A model generated the notes under the pieces. The model searched no databases and had not been told where the DNA came from. It saw only the letters and a list, made by a program, of their open reading frames with translations. Below are positions 18,174 through 27,418 of a stretch of DNA of 64,000 nucleotides, in pieces. Made by a program: the position numbers and the translations under genes. Source of the DNA: Marinarcus sediminis (GTDB lineage Bacteria; Campylobacterota; Campylobacteria; Campylobacterales; Arcobacteraceae). Numbering within the stretch: position 1 is the stretch's first letter; each line of letters starts with the position of its first letter. Location of the stretch: positions 2,294,001 to 2,358,000 of the forward strand of contig NZ_CP182357.1 of NCBI RefSeq assembly GCF_048571275.1, in the 5' to 3' direction.

Positions 18174-19442
18174 ATGAAATTACACTACGAAGATGAAAAC
18201 TGGAATTATCAACTTATCATTTACCCTATTATGGCTTTTGTGATTATCTTTTTTCTCTGGGCAACTTTTATGAAAATTGATGAAGTAGTCAAGGGAGAAG
18301 GCAAAGTCGTTCCCTCTGGTCAAACCAAAGTACTGCAACACTTTGAGGGGGGAATTATCTCTGAAATTTTGGTCAAAGAGGGAGACAGTGTCAAAAAAGG
18401 GGATATTTTATATAAAATCAAAAACGAATATTTCTTGGCCGATTTAAACTCACAAAAACTTGAAATGATGGCACTGAAAGCAAAATCAATGCGACTTCAA
18501 GCACTGATTGATAACCAAACATTGGTTTTTCCAAAAGAGTTTGAAGAAAAAATTGGTGATATTATTCAAAATGAACTTCAAATTTTTGAAGAGGAAAATG
18601 CCAATAAAAAAAGATTATTGGGAATTTCCCAAGACCAATTGGAACAAAAAAAACTCAAACTCGATGAGCTGACCACAAAAGCACATAACCTCGAAATTGA
18701 ACTGCAACTGTCAAATGAAAATATGCAAATTCAAGATGCACTTTTACGAAAAAATGTTATTTCACGAAAAAACTATTTGACAGAACTTGCCAAAAAACAA
18801 AAACTTGTAACAGAAATTCAAGAGATCAGAAGTTCCATTCCTATTACCGAACAAGAGATACAAGAGGCATCAAAAAAAGTAAAAAATGTCAACTCAGAAA
18901 TCATGTCTAAAAACCTCAAACAACTCTCTGAAGTTCAACTGGATATTAAACAAATTGAAGAAAAATACAAAGCCAGCCAAGACAGAGAGTTAAGAACGTT
19001 TATTATCAGTCCCGTTAATGGGGTTGTCAATAGACTCTATTTTAATACTGTGGATGGAATCATAAAACCAGGTGATACTATTGCAGAAATTACGCCCATA
19101 GAAGACAAACTCATTATAGAAGCAAAAATAAAAACATCTGATCGTGCTCAAATTTGGAGTGGACAAAAAGTTTCTATTGAAATTACAGCATATGACTTCT
19201 CAAAATATGGACTTTTAGAAGGAGAAGTTATCTCTATTTCTCCTGATAGTACCGAAAATAAAGCGGGGAATTTATACTATACAATCAAAGTCAAAGCCGA
19301 TGAATTAGGCTTTGATGACAATACCCCTATTTTGCCAGGGATGGTTGCGAATATAAATATTTTAACAGGGAAAAAAAGTATTTTACAATATTTAATTAAA
19401 CCACTTAAAGACATCACACAAAATTCTTTGACAGAGAATTAA
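18174..19442 (+). CDS. HlyD-family membrane fusion protein of the type I system
   Basis: The 422-residue protein has a short cytoplasmic N-terminus, one membrane helix (about 14-33), a lipoyl-like half (GKVVPSGQTKVLQHFEGGII, about 42), long coiled-coil hairpin arms (about 85-285), the second lipoyl half and a beta-barrel C-terminus with DLG-like KIKTSDRAQIWSGQ. This is the adaptor joining the ABC exporter to TolC. It is translationally coupled to the exporter gene. The size and order of domains are typical of HlyD/LapC. Confidence 0.92.
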   Translation: MKLHYEDENWNYQLIIYPIMAFVIIFFLWATFMKIDEVVKGEGKVVPSGQTKVLQHFEGGIISEILVKEGDSVKKGDILYKIKNEYFLADLNSQKLEMMALKAKSMRLQALIDNQTLVFPKEFEEKIGDIIQNELQIFEEENANKKRLLGISQDQLEQKKLKLDELTTKAHNLEIELQLSNENMQIQDALLRKNVISRKNYLTELAKKQKLVTEIQEIRSSIPITEQEIQEASKKVKNVNSEIMSKNLKQLSEVQLDIKQIEEKYKASQDRELRTFIISPVNGVVNRLYFNTVDGIIKPGDTIAEITPIEDKLIIEAKIKTSDRAQIWSGQKVSIEITAYDFSKYGLLEGEVISISPDSTENKAGNLYYTIKVKADELGFDDNTPILPGMVANINILTGKKSILQYLIKPLKDITQNSLTEN

Positions 19443-19487
19443 CCCTATTTGTGATAAAATCACTGAAAAAATTATTTAAGGCTCCCT

Positions 19488-20312
19488 ATGACCTACATTG
19501 AACTGCTTAAAAGAGTCGATACATTAGCCCCTTTACCTAAAACCCTTCTTCAAATTGAGGAGTTTAAAAAGACCGACAATTTTGAATCAACTGATTTATC
19601 TAAAATCATTGAACAAGATCCGTTGATGGTTTCAACGATTTTAAAAACTGCGAACTCTGCCATGTTTGGTTTTGTCAGCAAAGTTGACACCTTAAGTCGA
19701 GCAATCAGTCTTTTAGGCGTAAACTTTACCATCTCTATTGCCTTAGGAAGTGGCATAAAACAAGCTTTAGAGAGTGACTTAAATGCTTATGGAACAACCA
19801 GTGATGCCTTTTTGCGAATTGCCAATATGCAGTCAAATTTAATCTCTCTTTGGATAGGAAAAATTGATGTCAATTTGAAAAATGATTTGATTCTTCCTGC
19901 CTTTTTGCAAGAGAGTGGAAAATTTTTAATTAACAATGCTATTGTTGATGAAAATAAAACAGAGGAGTTTTCTCAAAAAATAAGCACACATTTTAATGGC
20001 ATTTCAAACATTGAAAAAGAGTATGTGGGCATGACCACGGCAGAAGTAACTTCAGCCATTTTTAAACACTGGAATTTAACACAAACGATCATTCATTCCA
20101 TTAAATTCAGTGATGAACCGGCAAAAGCTTTGCCTCAAATACAAAAACATGCTCAAATTCTGTATATTTCTAAACTCGTATGTAATATTGTCAAACCTTT
20201 TGATGAAAGCAGCATTACATTTGCAAAACAAAAAGTAGTCGAATACGGCTTCGATTTAAAACCGTTTGAAGCTGCCATAAACAAAATGCAAGAGCGACTT
20301 TTAGATGAGTAA
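19488..20312 (+). CDS. HDOD-domain signalling protein
   Basis: The 274-residue protein matches HDOD domains: an N-terminal LPxLPxTLLQIEEF-type start (LAPLPKTLLQIEE), the SxILKTANSAMFGF core, the AISLLGVNF helix, and a degenerate HD-like all-helical core. HDOD proteins regulate signalling and two-component or c-di-GMP outputs but are not known to be enzymes. It starts 45 bp after the HlyD gene in the same direction, so it probably belongs to the secretion operon. Its role there is not established. Confidence 0.82.
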   Translation: MTYIELLKRVDTLAPLPKTLLQIEEFKKTDNFESTDLSKIIEQDPLMVSTILKTANSAMFGFVSKVDTLSRAISLLGVNFTISIALGSGIKQALESDLNAYGTTSDAFLRIANMQSNLISLWIGKIDVNLKNDLILPAFLQESGKFLINNAIVDENKTEEFSQKISTHFNGISNIEKEYVGMTTAEVTSAIFKHWNLTQTIIHSIKFSDEPAKALPQIQKHAQILYISKLVCNIVKPFDESSITFAKQKVVEYGFDLKPFEAAINKMQERLLDE

Positions 20313-20371
20313 TTAACACGATTAGAAAAGAGAGATGGTTATTGTAAAGATGTCTGTTTGAATAAAAAAGT

Positions 20372-20447
20372 TGGCGACCCCAGAATGATTCGAACATTCG
20401 TCTTCAAGAGGAAATCTTGACGTCCTTGGCCTCTAGACGACAGGGTC
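20372..20447 (-). tRNA. tRNA-Glu (anticodon TTC)
   Basis: Read on the minus strand the segment folds as a complete cloverleaf: acceptor GACCCTG, D-arm with CTAGAGG, anticodon stem TCAAG/CTTGA around the loop ATTTCCT (anticodon TTC), T-loop TTCGAAT with stem GAATG/CATTC, discriminator G and an encoded CCA (20372-20374). It sits in the gap after the HDOD gene. Confidence 0.95.
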
Positions 20448-20575
20448 ATAAAGGTAGAAATTATATATAAAATATTTTTTACTTACGCTTAAAAACAACG
20501 AAAACTCTGCTTTTTTTACCCAAGAGAGTTATTTTGGAAGAGTTATTCTATTTTTGCTATTTTTTAAGATGAAAT

Positions 20576-21334
20576 TTAACCATCAGACTCTATAAACACG
20601 GTCAAATCTTTGTTGGTATATGATTCAAAAGAGGTGTCGTTTTGTTTGATTTTTTCTTTAGATTTTATCCAGTTATCCGAAGATAACTCTTGCGTATCTT
20701 CACCTAAAATCTCTTTTCTAAAATCAAAACTCTTTTCAGAAGTTATAGACTCTTTTTTCTCTTCAACAAGTTTAATGATTTTATTGGCTCTTAAGAGTTC
20801 AACACTCTGTTTTTTAAGAATGGTTGCTGTCAATATCAATCGTTTTTTAGGCTTTTCAACGATTGGTTCAATTATTTCTAAATCTGTTTGATTTTTATCA
20901 TCAATTAAATCAATGGAAGCTTTTATTGCTTCTATATCTACTGGCTCAATGGGTACAGGTGAAGCCGATTTTAGTGCAGTTAAAAAGCTCTCATGATCAG
21001 CAATTAAATAACCATTGTCAAATAAATTATCATGTAAAAACTCCAGCTTCGTTGTGACCAAATTAATGATTTCCATGTCGTTAAATTGTGGTGCAATTTC
21101 ATCACGGGTTGGATTGTGGCAAATCAACTCAGTAATCTCTTTTAATAGCAGTTCCAATCCATTTGAAAAAGTTATTTTCAAATCATTTTTATCTATAATT
21201 TCTAACTTTAATTGATTTAAGGATTCATCAATATAGACATAATCTCCACTGCTGATTTCAAGTTCAAGATTTTCACGTATCTCAACTTCTGTGATGTTCT
21301 TATTTTTATCTTTTATGCGAACCTTATTTGCCAT
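20576..21334 (-). CDS. Uncharacterised protein with an N-terminal module resembling that of the RTX adhesin
   Basis: About 252 residues from the second ATG (a preceding ATG at 21337 is also possible). There is no signal peptide or membrane segment. Residues about 1-70 are beta-rich with GDYVYID, then DLKITFSNGLELLL. This spacing resembles GDDVEYD and DIVVTLPNGGLLTF in the N-terminus of the RTX protein at 1-5913, but identity is low. The C-terminal 130 residues are Lys/Glu-rich. The start overlaps the end of the upstream ATPase gene by about 11-14 bp, so they are coupled. Function unknown. Confidence 0.6.
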   Translation of the reverse strand: MANKVRIKDKNKNITEVEIRENLELEISSGDYVYIDESLNQLKLEIIDKNDLKITFSNGLELLLKEITELICHNPTRDEIAPQFNDMEIINLVTTKLEFLHDNLFDNGYLIADHESFLTALKSASPVPIEPVDIEAIKASIDLIDDKNQTDLEIIEPIVEKPKKRLILTATILKKQSVELLRANKIIKLVEEKKESITSEKSFDFRKEILGEDTQELSSDNWIKSKEKIKQNDTSFESYTNKDLTVFIESDG

Positions 21335-22637
21335 CATCTGTCCTATTGCTTTTCTCTTCTATTTTGGGAAATATGAGATAATTTTTATTTAAGACCGTGT
21401 TAAATAAGTTTGCTTTCTCTTTTAAAAGAGTGTATGACTCTGCGATGCTCTCTTTGCTTTTCCATTTGCACTCCATAAAAGTGATATGTGAAGAGTTATA
21501 CGCCACAATATCAATCTCTTTGTTTTTATTATTCCACCATCGTCCAATTTTTAAAGGAGTATAACTCAAAAAGTTCTCTGGATTTTGAATGAGCAAATCA
21601 TAAATATAGTTCTTATACACAGGAACAACCATATGTTCAATAAAATCTGTTTGTAAAAGATTGGCAGTGAAATCCACTTCCCCTTTATTGATTAAAGATA
21701 AATTCGGATAAACATACCCAAACCAAAATTTCAAATAGTTATCTTCAATCTCATATCGACCAAATTTACTGTGATGTGGGTCATCATTAATTGGTGTAAT
21801 TTTTGAGATAATCATTAAGTCCAATAACTTCTGAATATATCGTGTCAAATAGGATGACTTAACTCCCAAACACAATGCGATATCTCCTATTTTATTATTG
21901 CCTAACGCAATGGCATAAAGGATTGAAGAGTACGTTACTATTTCACTTAATTCGTTTTTAATTAAGTGGATGCCATCATTGAATATTTCACTCTTTGTGT
22001 TAAAAAAAATCTCTTCTACATTGCGCATAAAATCTTTTTGGGTATCGTATTGCTTCAAATAGTTAATGTTTGTACCAAATAAGGCATAAATGCACATCAA
22101 GTCATCTTTAGAAACATCTTTAATAATCGCTTTTATGCTCTTAAATTCAAGCGATTTAAGCGTGAGTTTTGCATCGGATTTGTCGTATATTTTTTTATCT
22201 TCTGGCAAACTTGAACAGACACAAGAAGAGAGAATAAACTGTATCTTTTTATATCTTAATTTTTTGTTCCAAAGCCGATAAAAATTTTGCAAAGCCTCTT
22301 TCTCTATTTTGCTTAAGTTTTGAAAATCATCTAAAATAATGACTGTTTTATCTTTTATTTCACACTGATCAATGGAGTCTAAGAAGTCAACAAAATTATG
22401 AGAAGGGGAGAGTTTTTGATTAAAAGTGTCTGCAATAATAGAAGAGAATTTTTCAAAGAGAATTTTAGGTAAAAGTTCTACACAAGAGAAATAGAGTACC
22501 TCTTTATTTTTTACGTACTCTTTTAAAAGAGAGGTTTTTCCTACTTTTCTTCGTCCAAAAAGCAGTAAAAAAGAGGAAGTGGGTTTTAAAAAGTCATTCT
22601 CTAATTGCGAAAGTTCTCTCTCTCTGTTTAAAAACAT
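21324..22637 (-). CDS. DUF234-type ATPase with C-terminal nuclease-like domain
   Basis: The 437-residue protein begins with an RERELSQLE box and Walker A GRRKVGKTSLL (about 28), followed by Walker B VIILDDFQNL. A winged-helix-like middle and a C-terminal domain with EIDIVAYNSSHITFMECKWK (about 385-405) follow. That spacing fits the PD-(D/E)xK nuclease fold seen in the archaeal-type ATPase/DUF234 family. The biological role of this family is poorly defined. It is coupled to the unknown gene at 20576-21334. Confidence 0.78.
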   Translation of the reverse strand: MFLNRERELSQLENDFLKPTSSFLLLFGRRKVGKTSLLKEYVKNKEVLYFSCVELLPKILFEKFSSIIADTFNQKLSPSHNFVDFLDSIDQCEIKDKTVIILDDFQNLSKIEKEALQNFYRLWNKKLRYKKIQFILSSCVCSSLPEDKKIYDKSDAKLTLKSLEFKSIKAIIKDVSKDDLMCIYALFGTNINYLKQYDTQKDFMRNVEEIFFNTKSEIFNDGIHLIKNELSEIVTYSSILYAIALGNNKIGDIALCLGVKSSYLTRYIQKLLDLMIISKITPINDDPHHSKFGRYEIEDNYLKFWFGYVYPNLSLINKGEVDFTANLLQTDFIEHMVVPVYKNYIYDLLIQNPENFLSYTPLKIGRWWNNKNKEIDIVAYNSSHITFMECKWKSKESIAESYTLLKEKANLFNTVLNKNYLIFPKIEEKSNRTDDGK

Positions 22638-22679
22638 TCCATGAAATCCTATTAAGAAATATTCAGTACGTCAATTGCT

Positions 22680-23123
22680 TTACCTTAGCTTCTGTATTCT
22701 ATTACAAGACAACTTAATTATATGTGAAGACTTGGCTTCATAAAGTCCTCGTGCATCTTCTACAACAACATCTGCATGCTCAAAAGCAAAAGGGAAATGA
22801 AACGCCTTTTTTGTCTCATTGGCCGACGTAGAGTAAAGAATTTTCATTTTTTTAACAAACTCATAGTGTGCACAATCTTTACTGACCACACGATAAGAGT
22901 TCCCATTGGGGTAGATAAAGGTGCTGTTTTTTGCTCGTCGTACTTTGGCTCTGAACTCTTTTGGTACGCGCGTTAATGTGTTGAGTGTTTTAAAAGAGTC
23001 CACAACCTGAAGAATTTTTTGATGGGGAACTCTTTTTTTAATGGCACTGAGCTTTTTATCATTCTTAGATAAAAAGCCTACTGTCGTGTCCGTTTGTGCA
23101 AGATAAACTTTTGAAGCGTCCAT
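22680..23123 (-). CDS. Sua5/YciO/YrdC-family protein (short)
   Basis: About 147 residues from the ATG overlapping the carB stop by one base (TGATG). A TTG one codon upstream is an alternative. VYLAQTDTTVGFLS near the start and LYSTSANET near residue 100 correspond to the TDTVYGL and STSAN motifs of YrdC/Sua5 proteins, which bind RNA and, in Sua5/TsaC, make threonylcarbamoyl-AMP for tRNA t6A. At about 147 residues it is shorter than the usual 180-200, so enzymatic activity is uncertain. Translationally coupled to carB. Confidence 0.7.
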   Translation of the reverse strand: MDASKVYLAQTDTTVGFLSKNDKKLSAIKKRVPHQKILQVVDSFKTLNTLTRVPKEFRAKVRRAKNSTFIYPNGNSYRVVSKDCAHYEFVKKMKILYSTSANETKKAFHFPFAFEHADVVVEDARGLYEAKSSHIIKLSCNRIQKLR

Positions 23124-26100
23124 CAATCATTTAAAAAATCTTGGATGGCTTTCACATTGGCCACATTTCCAGATTTTAACTCTCTGATTGCTTCAACAGA
23201 AGGAATAGCTGCAGCTACAGTGGTAAAGTATGGTACATTCATTCTTAATACCGCTCTTCTGATATTTTTACCATCATCTTTTGAAAGCTCTTTGCCATCA
23301 CTGGTATTGATTGCCATAGCAATCTCTCCATTGGTTAAAAGGTCGGTGATATTAGGTCGCCCTTCACTGACTTTAAGTACTTTTTCACAAGCAATTCCAG
23401 CTTCACTGATGATTTTGTGTGTACCACCCGTTGATACAATTGTAAAACCTTGTTCAACCAAACCACCTGCAATTTTTGGACCAAACTCTTTATCCAAATC
23501 ACATAAAGAGATAAACACTTTTCCTTCTCTTGGTAAATCATTTTTAGCAGCACTTTGAGATTTAGCAAAAGCAATGGCAAAGTTTGAGGCAATTCCCATA
23601 ACTTCACCCGTTGATTTCATTTCAGGACTCAACAGTAAATCTGCTCCTGAAAGTTTATTAAATGGGAAAACCGCTTCTTTAACGGCAACATGGTTTTTTA
23701 ATTTTGGTTTTAAAACACCATTGCCTTCATACACAATATTTTTGTCATACACAGCAAGAGCATCTCTGAGTGATTCACCCCACATAACACGAGTAGCAAT
23801 TTTTGCCAAAGGCATACCTGTGGCTTTACTCACAAAAGGAACCGTTCTTGAAGCTCTTGGATTAACTTCAATCAAATAGATTTCCCCTTTATGAATCGCA
23901 TATTGAACGTTCATCAATCCAACAACACCTAAACCTAAAGCCATATTTTTTGTTTTCACTTCAAGTTGTGCAATCAAATCTTCACTGATAGATACAGGAG
24001 GCAATGAACATGCAGAATCACCAGAGTGAATACCCGCTTCTTCAATGTGTTGCATGATTCCACCCACATAAACCTCTTTGCCATCACAAATACAATCTAC
24101 GTCTAATTCAATGGCTCTGTCTAAGAATTTGTCAATTAAAACAGGGGCATCGTTTGAAACTGAAACCGCTTCATCCATGTATTGTTTTAACTCATCGGTT
24201 GAATAGACAATTTTCATTCCTCTTCCACCAAGGACAAACGATGGTCTTACCAATACTGGGTAACCAATTCGCTCAGCAATTTCAATGGCTTGTGTTACTT
24301 CAACGGCTGTACCATTGTCAGGTTGTAACAATCCTGCTTTTTCTACGAAGCTTGAGAATTTTTCTCTATCTTCAGCTAAATCAATCACTTCTGCAGTTGT
24401 ACCAATAATTTTTGCACCAATTTTTGTTAATGCATTGGCAAGTTTAAGAGGGGTTTGTCCTCCAAAGTGAACAATGACACCATCGGGATTCTCTTTTTCA
24501 ACAACACTTCTTACGTGTTCAAAATCAATGGGTTCAAAATATAAAATATCTGAAGTATCATAATCCGTTGATACGGTTTCTGGGTTGCAGTTATACATGA
24601 TGGTTTTAACACCCATTTCATTTAAGGCAAAACTGGCGTGTACACAACAGTAATCAAACTCAATACCTTGTCCAATTCTGTTTGGTCCACCACCAATGAT
24701 CATCACTTTTTTCTCACTGCTTACGGGTTTTGCTACTTTTGGCAACCGTGTGATATTGGTTGTTGAGTAAAGGTAAGGCGTTAAGGCTTTAAATTCAGCC
24801 GCACACGTATCGACTTCGTTGTATTCAAAATCAACATCTAACGCTTTTCTGGCTTGATAAACATCCTCTTCTGTTTTCCCAATTAATGTTGCAATCATCT
24901 TATCACTGAAACCATTGGTTTTTGCATTTCTCATTGCCTTTTCATCGGTTAAAATGGATTCTGTCATAGAGGTTTCAATGTCATAAATTTCTCTGAATTT
25001 CGTTAAAAACCAAGGGTCAATTTTTGACAATTCAAAAACATCTTCATTTGAAAGACCTTCTCGGTATCCTTGCATTAAATATAAAAGTCGAGAGTCATTG
25101 GGTCGTCTGATCTCTTTTTTAATAAAGTCTAAATCGCCTTTCATTTTATCAAAACCAATCAATCCTGTTTCTAAAGAACAGAGCGCTTTTTGAATAGACT
25201 CATTAAACGTTCGTCCCATTGCCATAACTTCACCTACTGATTTCATAGAAGTTGTTAACGTAGAGTTTGCTTTAGGGAATTTTTCAAATGTAAATCGTGG
25301 AATTTTTGTAACAATATAATCAATGACTGGCTCAAAAGAGGCGGCTGTTCCTGTAATGTCGTTGGTGATTTCATCTAAGGTAAATCCAACGGCTAAAAGC
25401 GTTGCTACTTTTGCAATGGGGTATCCTGTTGCTTTTGAAGCCAAAGCTGAACTTCGTGAAACCCTTGGATTCATCTCAATAACAATCATTCTTCCCGTTT
25501 CTGGGTTAATTGAGAATTGTACGTTTGAACCACCGGTGTCCACTCCAATCTCTCTTAAAATATCAAACGAAGCATTTCTCATGTTTTGATACTCTTTGTC
25601 TGTCAGGGTTAAAGCAGGCGCAATTGTAATAGAATCGCCTGTGTGTACACCCATTGGGTCTAAGTTTTCAATTGAACATACGATAATACAGTTATCTTTG
25701 CTGTCTCGGATAACTTCCATTTCGTACTCTTTCCAACCCAAAAGAGACTCTTCAACTAAAATTTCAGAAATTGGGCTGGCGTCAAGTCCTGATTGTGCCA
25801 ATTCTTTATACTCATCAATATTGTAAGCAACGCCAGAACCTCCACCTGCAAGTGTAAATGAAGCACGAATGATCAGAGGGAAACCAATCTCTTCTGCTGC
25901 TAGCATGGCATCGTCCATGTTATACGCATATTTTGATTTAGGTAAATCCATACCTATTTTTATCATCGCTTCTTTAAAAAGCTGTCTGTCTTCACCTTTA
26001 TTAATCGCATCGGGGTGTGCCCCCAAAAATTTAACGCCTTCTAACATACCTTTTTCGTACATTGATGTTGCTACATTCAGTGCTGTTTGTCCACCCATTG

Positions 26101-26365
26101 TAGGTAAAATAGCATCAATATTTTCTTGTGCAATGATTTTAGCAACCACCTCTTCAGTGATGGGCTCGATGTACGTTTTATCTGCAAACTCAGGATCAGT
26201 CATAATTGTTGCTGGATTTGAATTAATCAATACAACTCTGTATCCTAACTCTTTTAACGTTTTCGTTGCTTGTGTTCCAGAATAGTCAAACTCACACGCT
26301 TGACCAATAATAATTGGACCAGAACCGATAAGTAAAATAGATTTTATGTCTTCTCTTTTTGGCAT
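23123..26365 (-). CDS. carB: Carbamoyl-phosphate synthase large subunit
   Basis: The 1080-residue protein starts MPKREDIKSILLIGSGPIII and shows the duplicated ATP-grasp halves: GSGPIIIGQACEFDYSGTQA in the first and GGGPNRIGQGIEFDYCCVHA in the second, followed by a C-terminal MGS-like allosteric domain (about 940-1080). It makes carbamoyl phosphate from bicarbonate, ammonia delivered by CarA and 2 ATP, for pyrimidines and arginine. The length is normal. The start has an AGGGAA-type ribosome site. carA is not in the window, so the two subunits are unlinked here. Confidence 0.98.
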   Translation of the reverse strand: MPKREDIKSILLIGSGPIIIGQACEFDYSGTQATKTLKELGYRVVLINSNPATIMTDPEFADKTYIEPITEEVVAKIIAQENIDAILPTMGGQTALNVATSMYEKGMLEGVKFLGAHPDAINKGEDRQLFKEAMIKIGMDLPKSKYAYNMDDAMLAAEEIGFPLIIRASFTLAGGGSGVAYNIDEYKELAQSGLDASPISEILVEESLLGWKEYEMEVIRDSKDNCIIVCSIENLDPMGVHTGDSITIAPALTLTDKEYQNMRNASFDILREIGVDTGGSNVQFSINPETGRMIVIEMNPRVSRSSALASKATGYPIAKVATLLAVGFTLDEITNDITGTAASFEPVIDYIVTKIPRFTFEKFPKANSTLTTSMKSVGEVMAMGRTFNESIQKALCSLETGLIGFDKMKGDLDFIKKEIRRPNDSRLLYLMQGYREGLSNEDVFELSKIDPWFLTKFREIYDIETSMTESILTDEKAMRNAKTNGFSDKMIATLIGKTEEDVYQARKALDVDFEYNEVDTCAAEFKALTPYLYSTTNITRLPKVAKPVSSEKKVMIIGGGPNRIGQGIEFDYCCVHASFALNEMGVKTIMYNCNPETVSTDYDTSDILYFEPIDFEHVRSVVEKENPDGVIVHFGGQTPLKLANALTKIGAKIIGTTAEVIDLAEDREKFSSFVEKAGLLQPDNGTAVEVTQAIEIAERIGYPVLVRPSFVLGGRGMKIVYSTDELKQYMDEAVSVSNDAPVLIDKFLDRAIELDVDCICDGKEVYVGGIMQHIEEAGIHSGDSACSLPPVSISEDLIAQLEVKTKNMALGLGVVGLMNVQYAIHKGEIYLIEVNPRASRTVPFVSKATGMPLAKIATRVMWGESLRDALAVYDKNIVYEGNGVLKPKLKNHVAVKEAVFPFNKLSGADLLLSPEMKSTGEVMGIASNFAIAFAKSQSAAKNDLPREGKVFISLCDLDKEFGPKIAGGLVEQGFTIVSTGGTHKIISEAGIACEKVLKVSEGRPNITDLLTNGEIAMAINTSDGKELSKDDGKNIRRAVLRMNVPYFTTVAAAIPSVEAIRELKSGNVANVKAIQDFLND

Positions 26366-26484
26366 TAAAGTTCCCTATAATTGTATTTAAAATTTGGATA
26401 TTTTATCTAAAAAGTACTTAAAAAAATGTTAGATTTATACAGAGGAAAAAGAAGAATTAAATAAATGTGTTTTTATGACACCCC

Positions 26485-26506
26485 TAAGATACGAAAGCGT
26501 ATCTTA
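26485..26506 (-). terminator. Hairpin at the end of the thiF-like transcript
   Basis: TAAGATACG / CGTATCTTA form a perfect 9-bp stem with an AAAG loop between the carB leader and the thiF-like stop. The minus strand lacks a strong U-run after it, so it may be a weak terminator or an mRNA-end stabiliser. Confidence 0.5.
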
Positions 26507-27184
26507 TTATTTGGGTAAGCCAAATTTTTGAGAGATAAGTTCACCCTCTTCATTAAAACTGAGGTAATATAAAATATCTTTTTTCACGCTTAAGCCTGTT
26601 AAATATCGAATGGCCAAATTCGCTTGCAAAGAGCCTATGTGCATAACAATAGGACAAGCAATTCCATTGGGTTTTCTGTCGTTGATTTTAAACACCGCTT
26701 CATATGAGGCGTGTTCAAAAAAACAGACTTGACCATGAAACTCTTCCACACTTCCATAAATCCAAGGTTGGTTTCGTTTCATGCAATATTCATTAATAGA
26801 TGCACGAGTAGGCAAGTTATCTGTGGCATCAATGATTAAGTCAAACTCTAAATTTCGTGCTGCAAAATCATCAAAACTCTCTGTGTAGGCAGTCACTTTA
26901 ACATAAGGACAACGTGACTCAACCAACTCCTTTAAGACTTCAGCTTTATACTTGCCATCATCACCGACTTTAAAACCAATTTGTCTGTGAATATTGTGTA
27001 CCCCTACTTCGTCAAAATCAACAAAAGCAAACTCCCCAATACCCGAAGCCCCAAGCGCAATAGCCAACGTACAACCCAGCCCTCCACTTCCAATAATAGC
27101 AACCTTTTTAGAAGCCAAAGCGTCTTGTACCTCTTCACCCCAAAGTTTTATCTGTCGGTTAAAATATTCATGTAATTCGTTCAT
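26507..27184 (-). CDS. ThiF/MoeB/HesA-family adenylyltransferase
   Basis: About 225 residues starting at MNELHEYF. The upstream in-frame TTG lies inside the GGAG ribosome site and is therefore not the start. The protein has the nucleotide-binding loop GSGGLGCTLA, the following DFDEVGVHNIHRQ segment and DATDNLPTR, as in E1-like enzymes that adenylate ubiquitin-like sulphur carriers (ThiS, MoaD). I see no CxxC zinc pairs of ThiF/MoeB, so the exact substrate is open. It lies 23 bp after xseB in a metX-xseB-thiF-like operon. Confidence 0.85.
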   Translation of the reverse strand: MNELHEYFNRQIKLWGEEVQDALASKKVAIIGSGGLGCTLAIALGASGIGEFAFVDFDEVGVHNIHRQIGFKVGDDGKYKAEVLKELVESRCPYVKVTAYTESFDDFAARNLEFDLIIDATDNLPTRASINEYCMKRNQPWIYGSVEEFHGQVCFFEHASYEAVFKINDRKPNGIACPIVMHIGSLQANLAIRYLTGLSVKKDILYYLSFNEEGELISQKFGLPK

Positions 27185-27207
27185 TTTGTGCTCCAAATAT
27201 TCTGATA

Positions 27208-27417
27208 TTATTTATTAAGTTCTTCAAATTGAAGTTTGGCATCATCGAGCATTTTTTGTGCTTCTTGCAACTCTTTGATGCCATTTTTATAGACCTCTAC
27301 GGAATTACTTAAGGTAATTTGTGGGTCGATGAGTTGGTTTAAGAGTTTTTTAGCACTCTCGATTTTCTCTTCAAAATTGATGTTTTTTGTTTCATTTTCT
27401 ACGGTTACTTCGCTCAT
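27208..27417 (-). CDS. xseB: Exodeoxyribonuclease VII small subunit
   Basis: The 69-residue helical protein with INFEEKIESAKKLLNQLIDP and the EVYKNGIKELQEAQKMLDDA helix has the size and pattern of XseB, which assembles around XseA to form exonuclease VII for single-strand DNA degradation. It begins just after metX (1-bp gap), indicating an operon. The large subunit is not in the window. Confidence 0.88.
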   Translation of the reverse strand: MSEVTVENETKNINFEEKIESAKKLLNQLIDPQITLSNSVEVYKNGIKELQEAQKMLDDAKLQFEELNK

Positions 27418-27418
27418 T

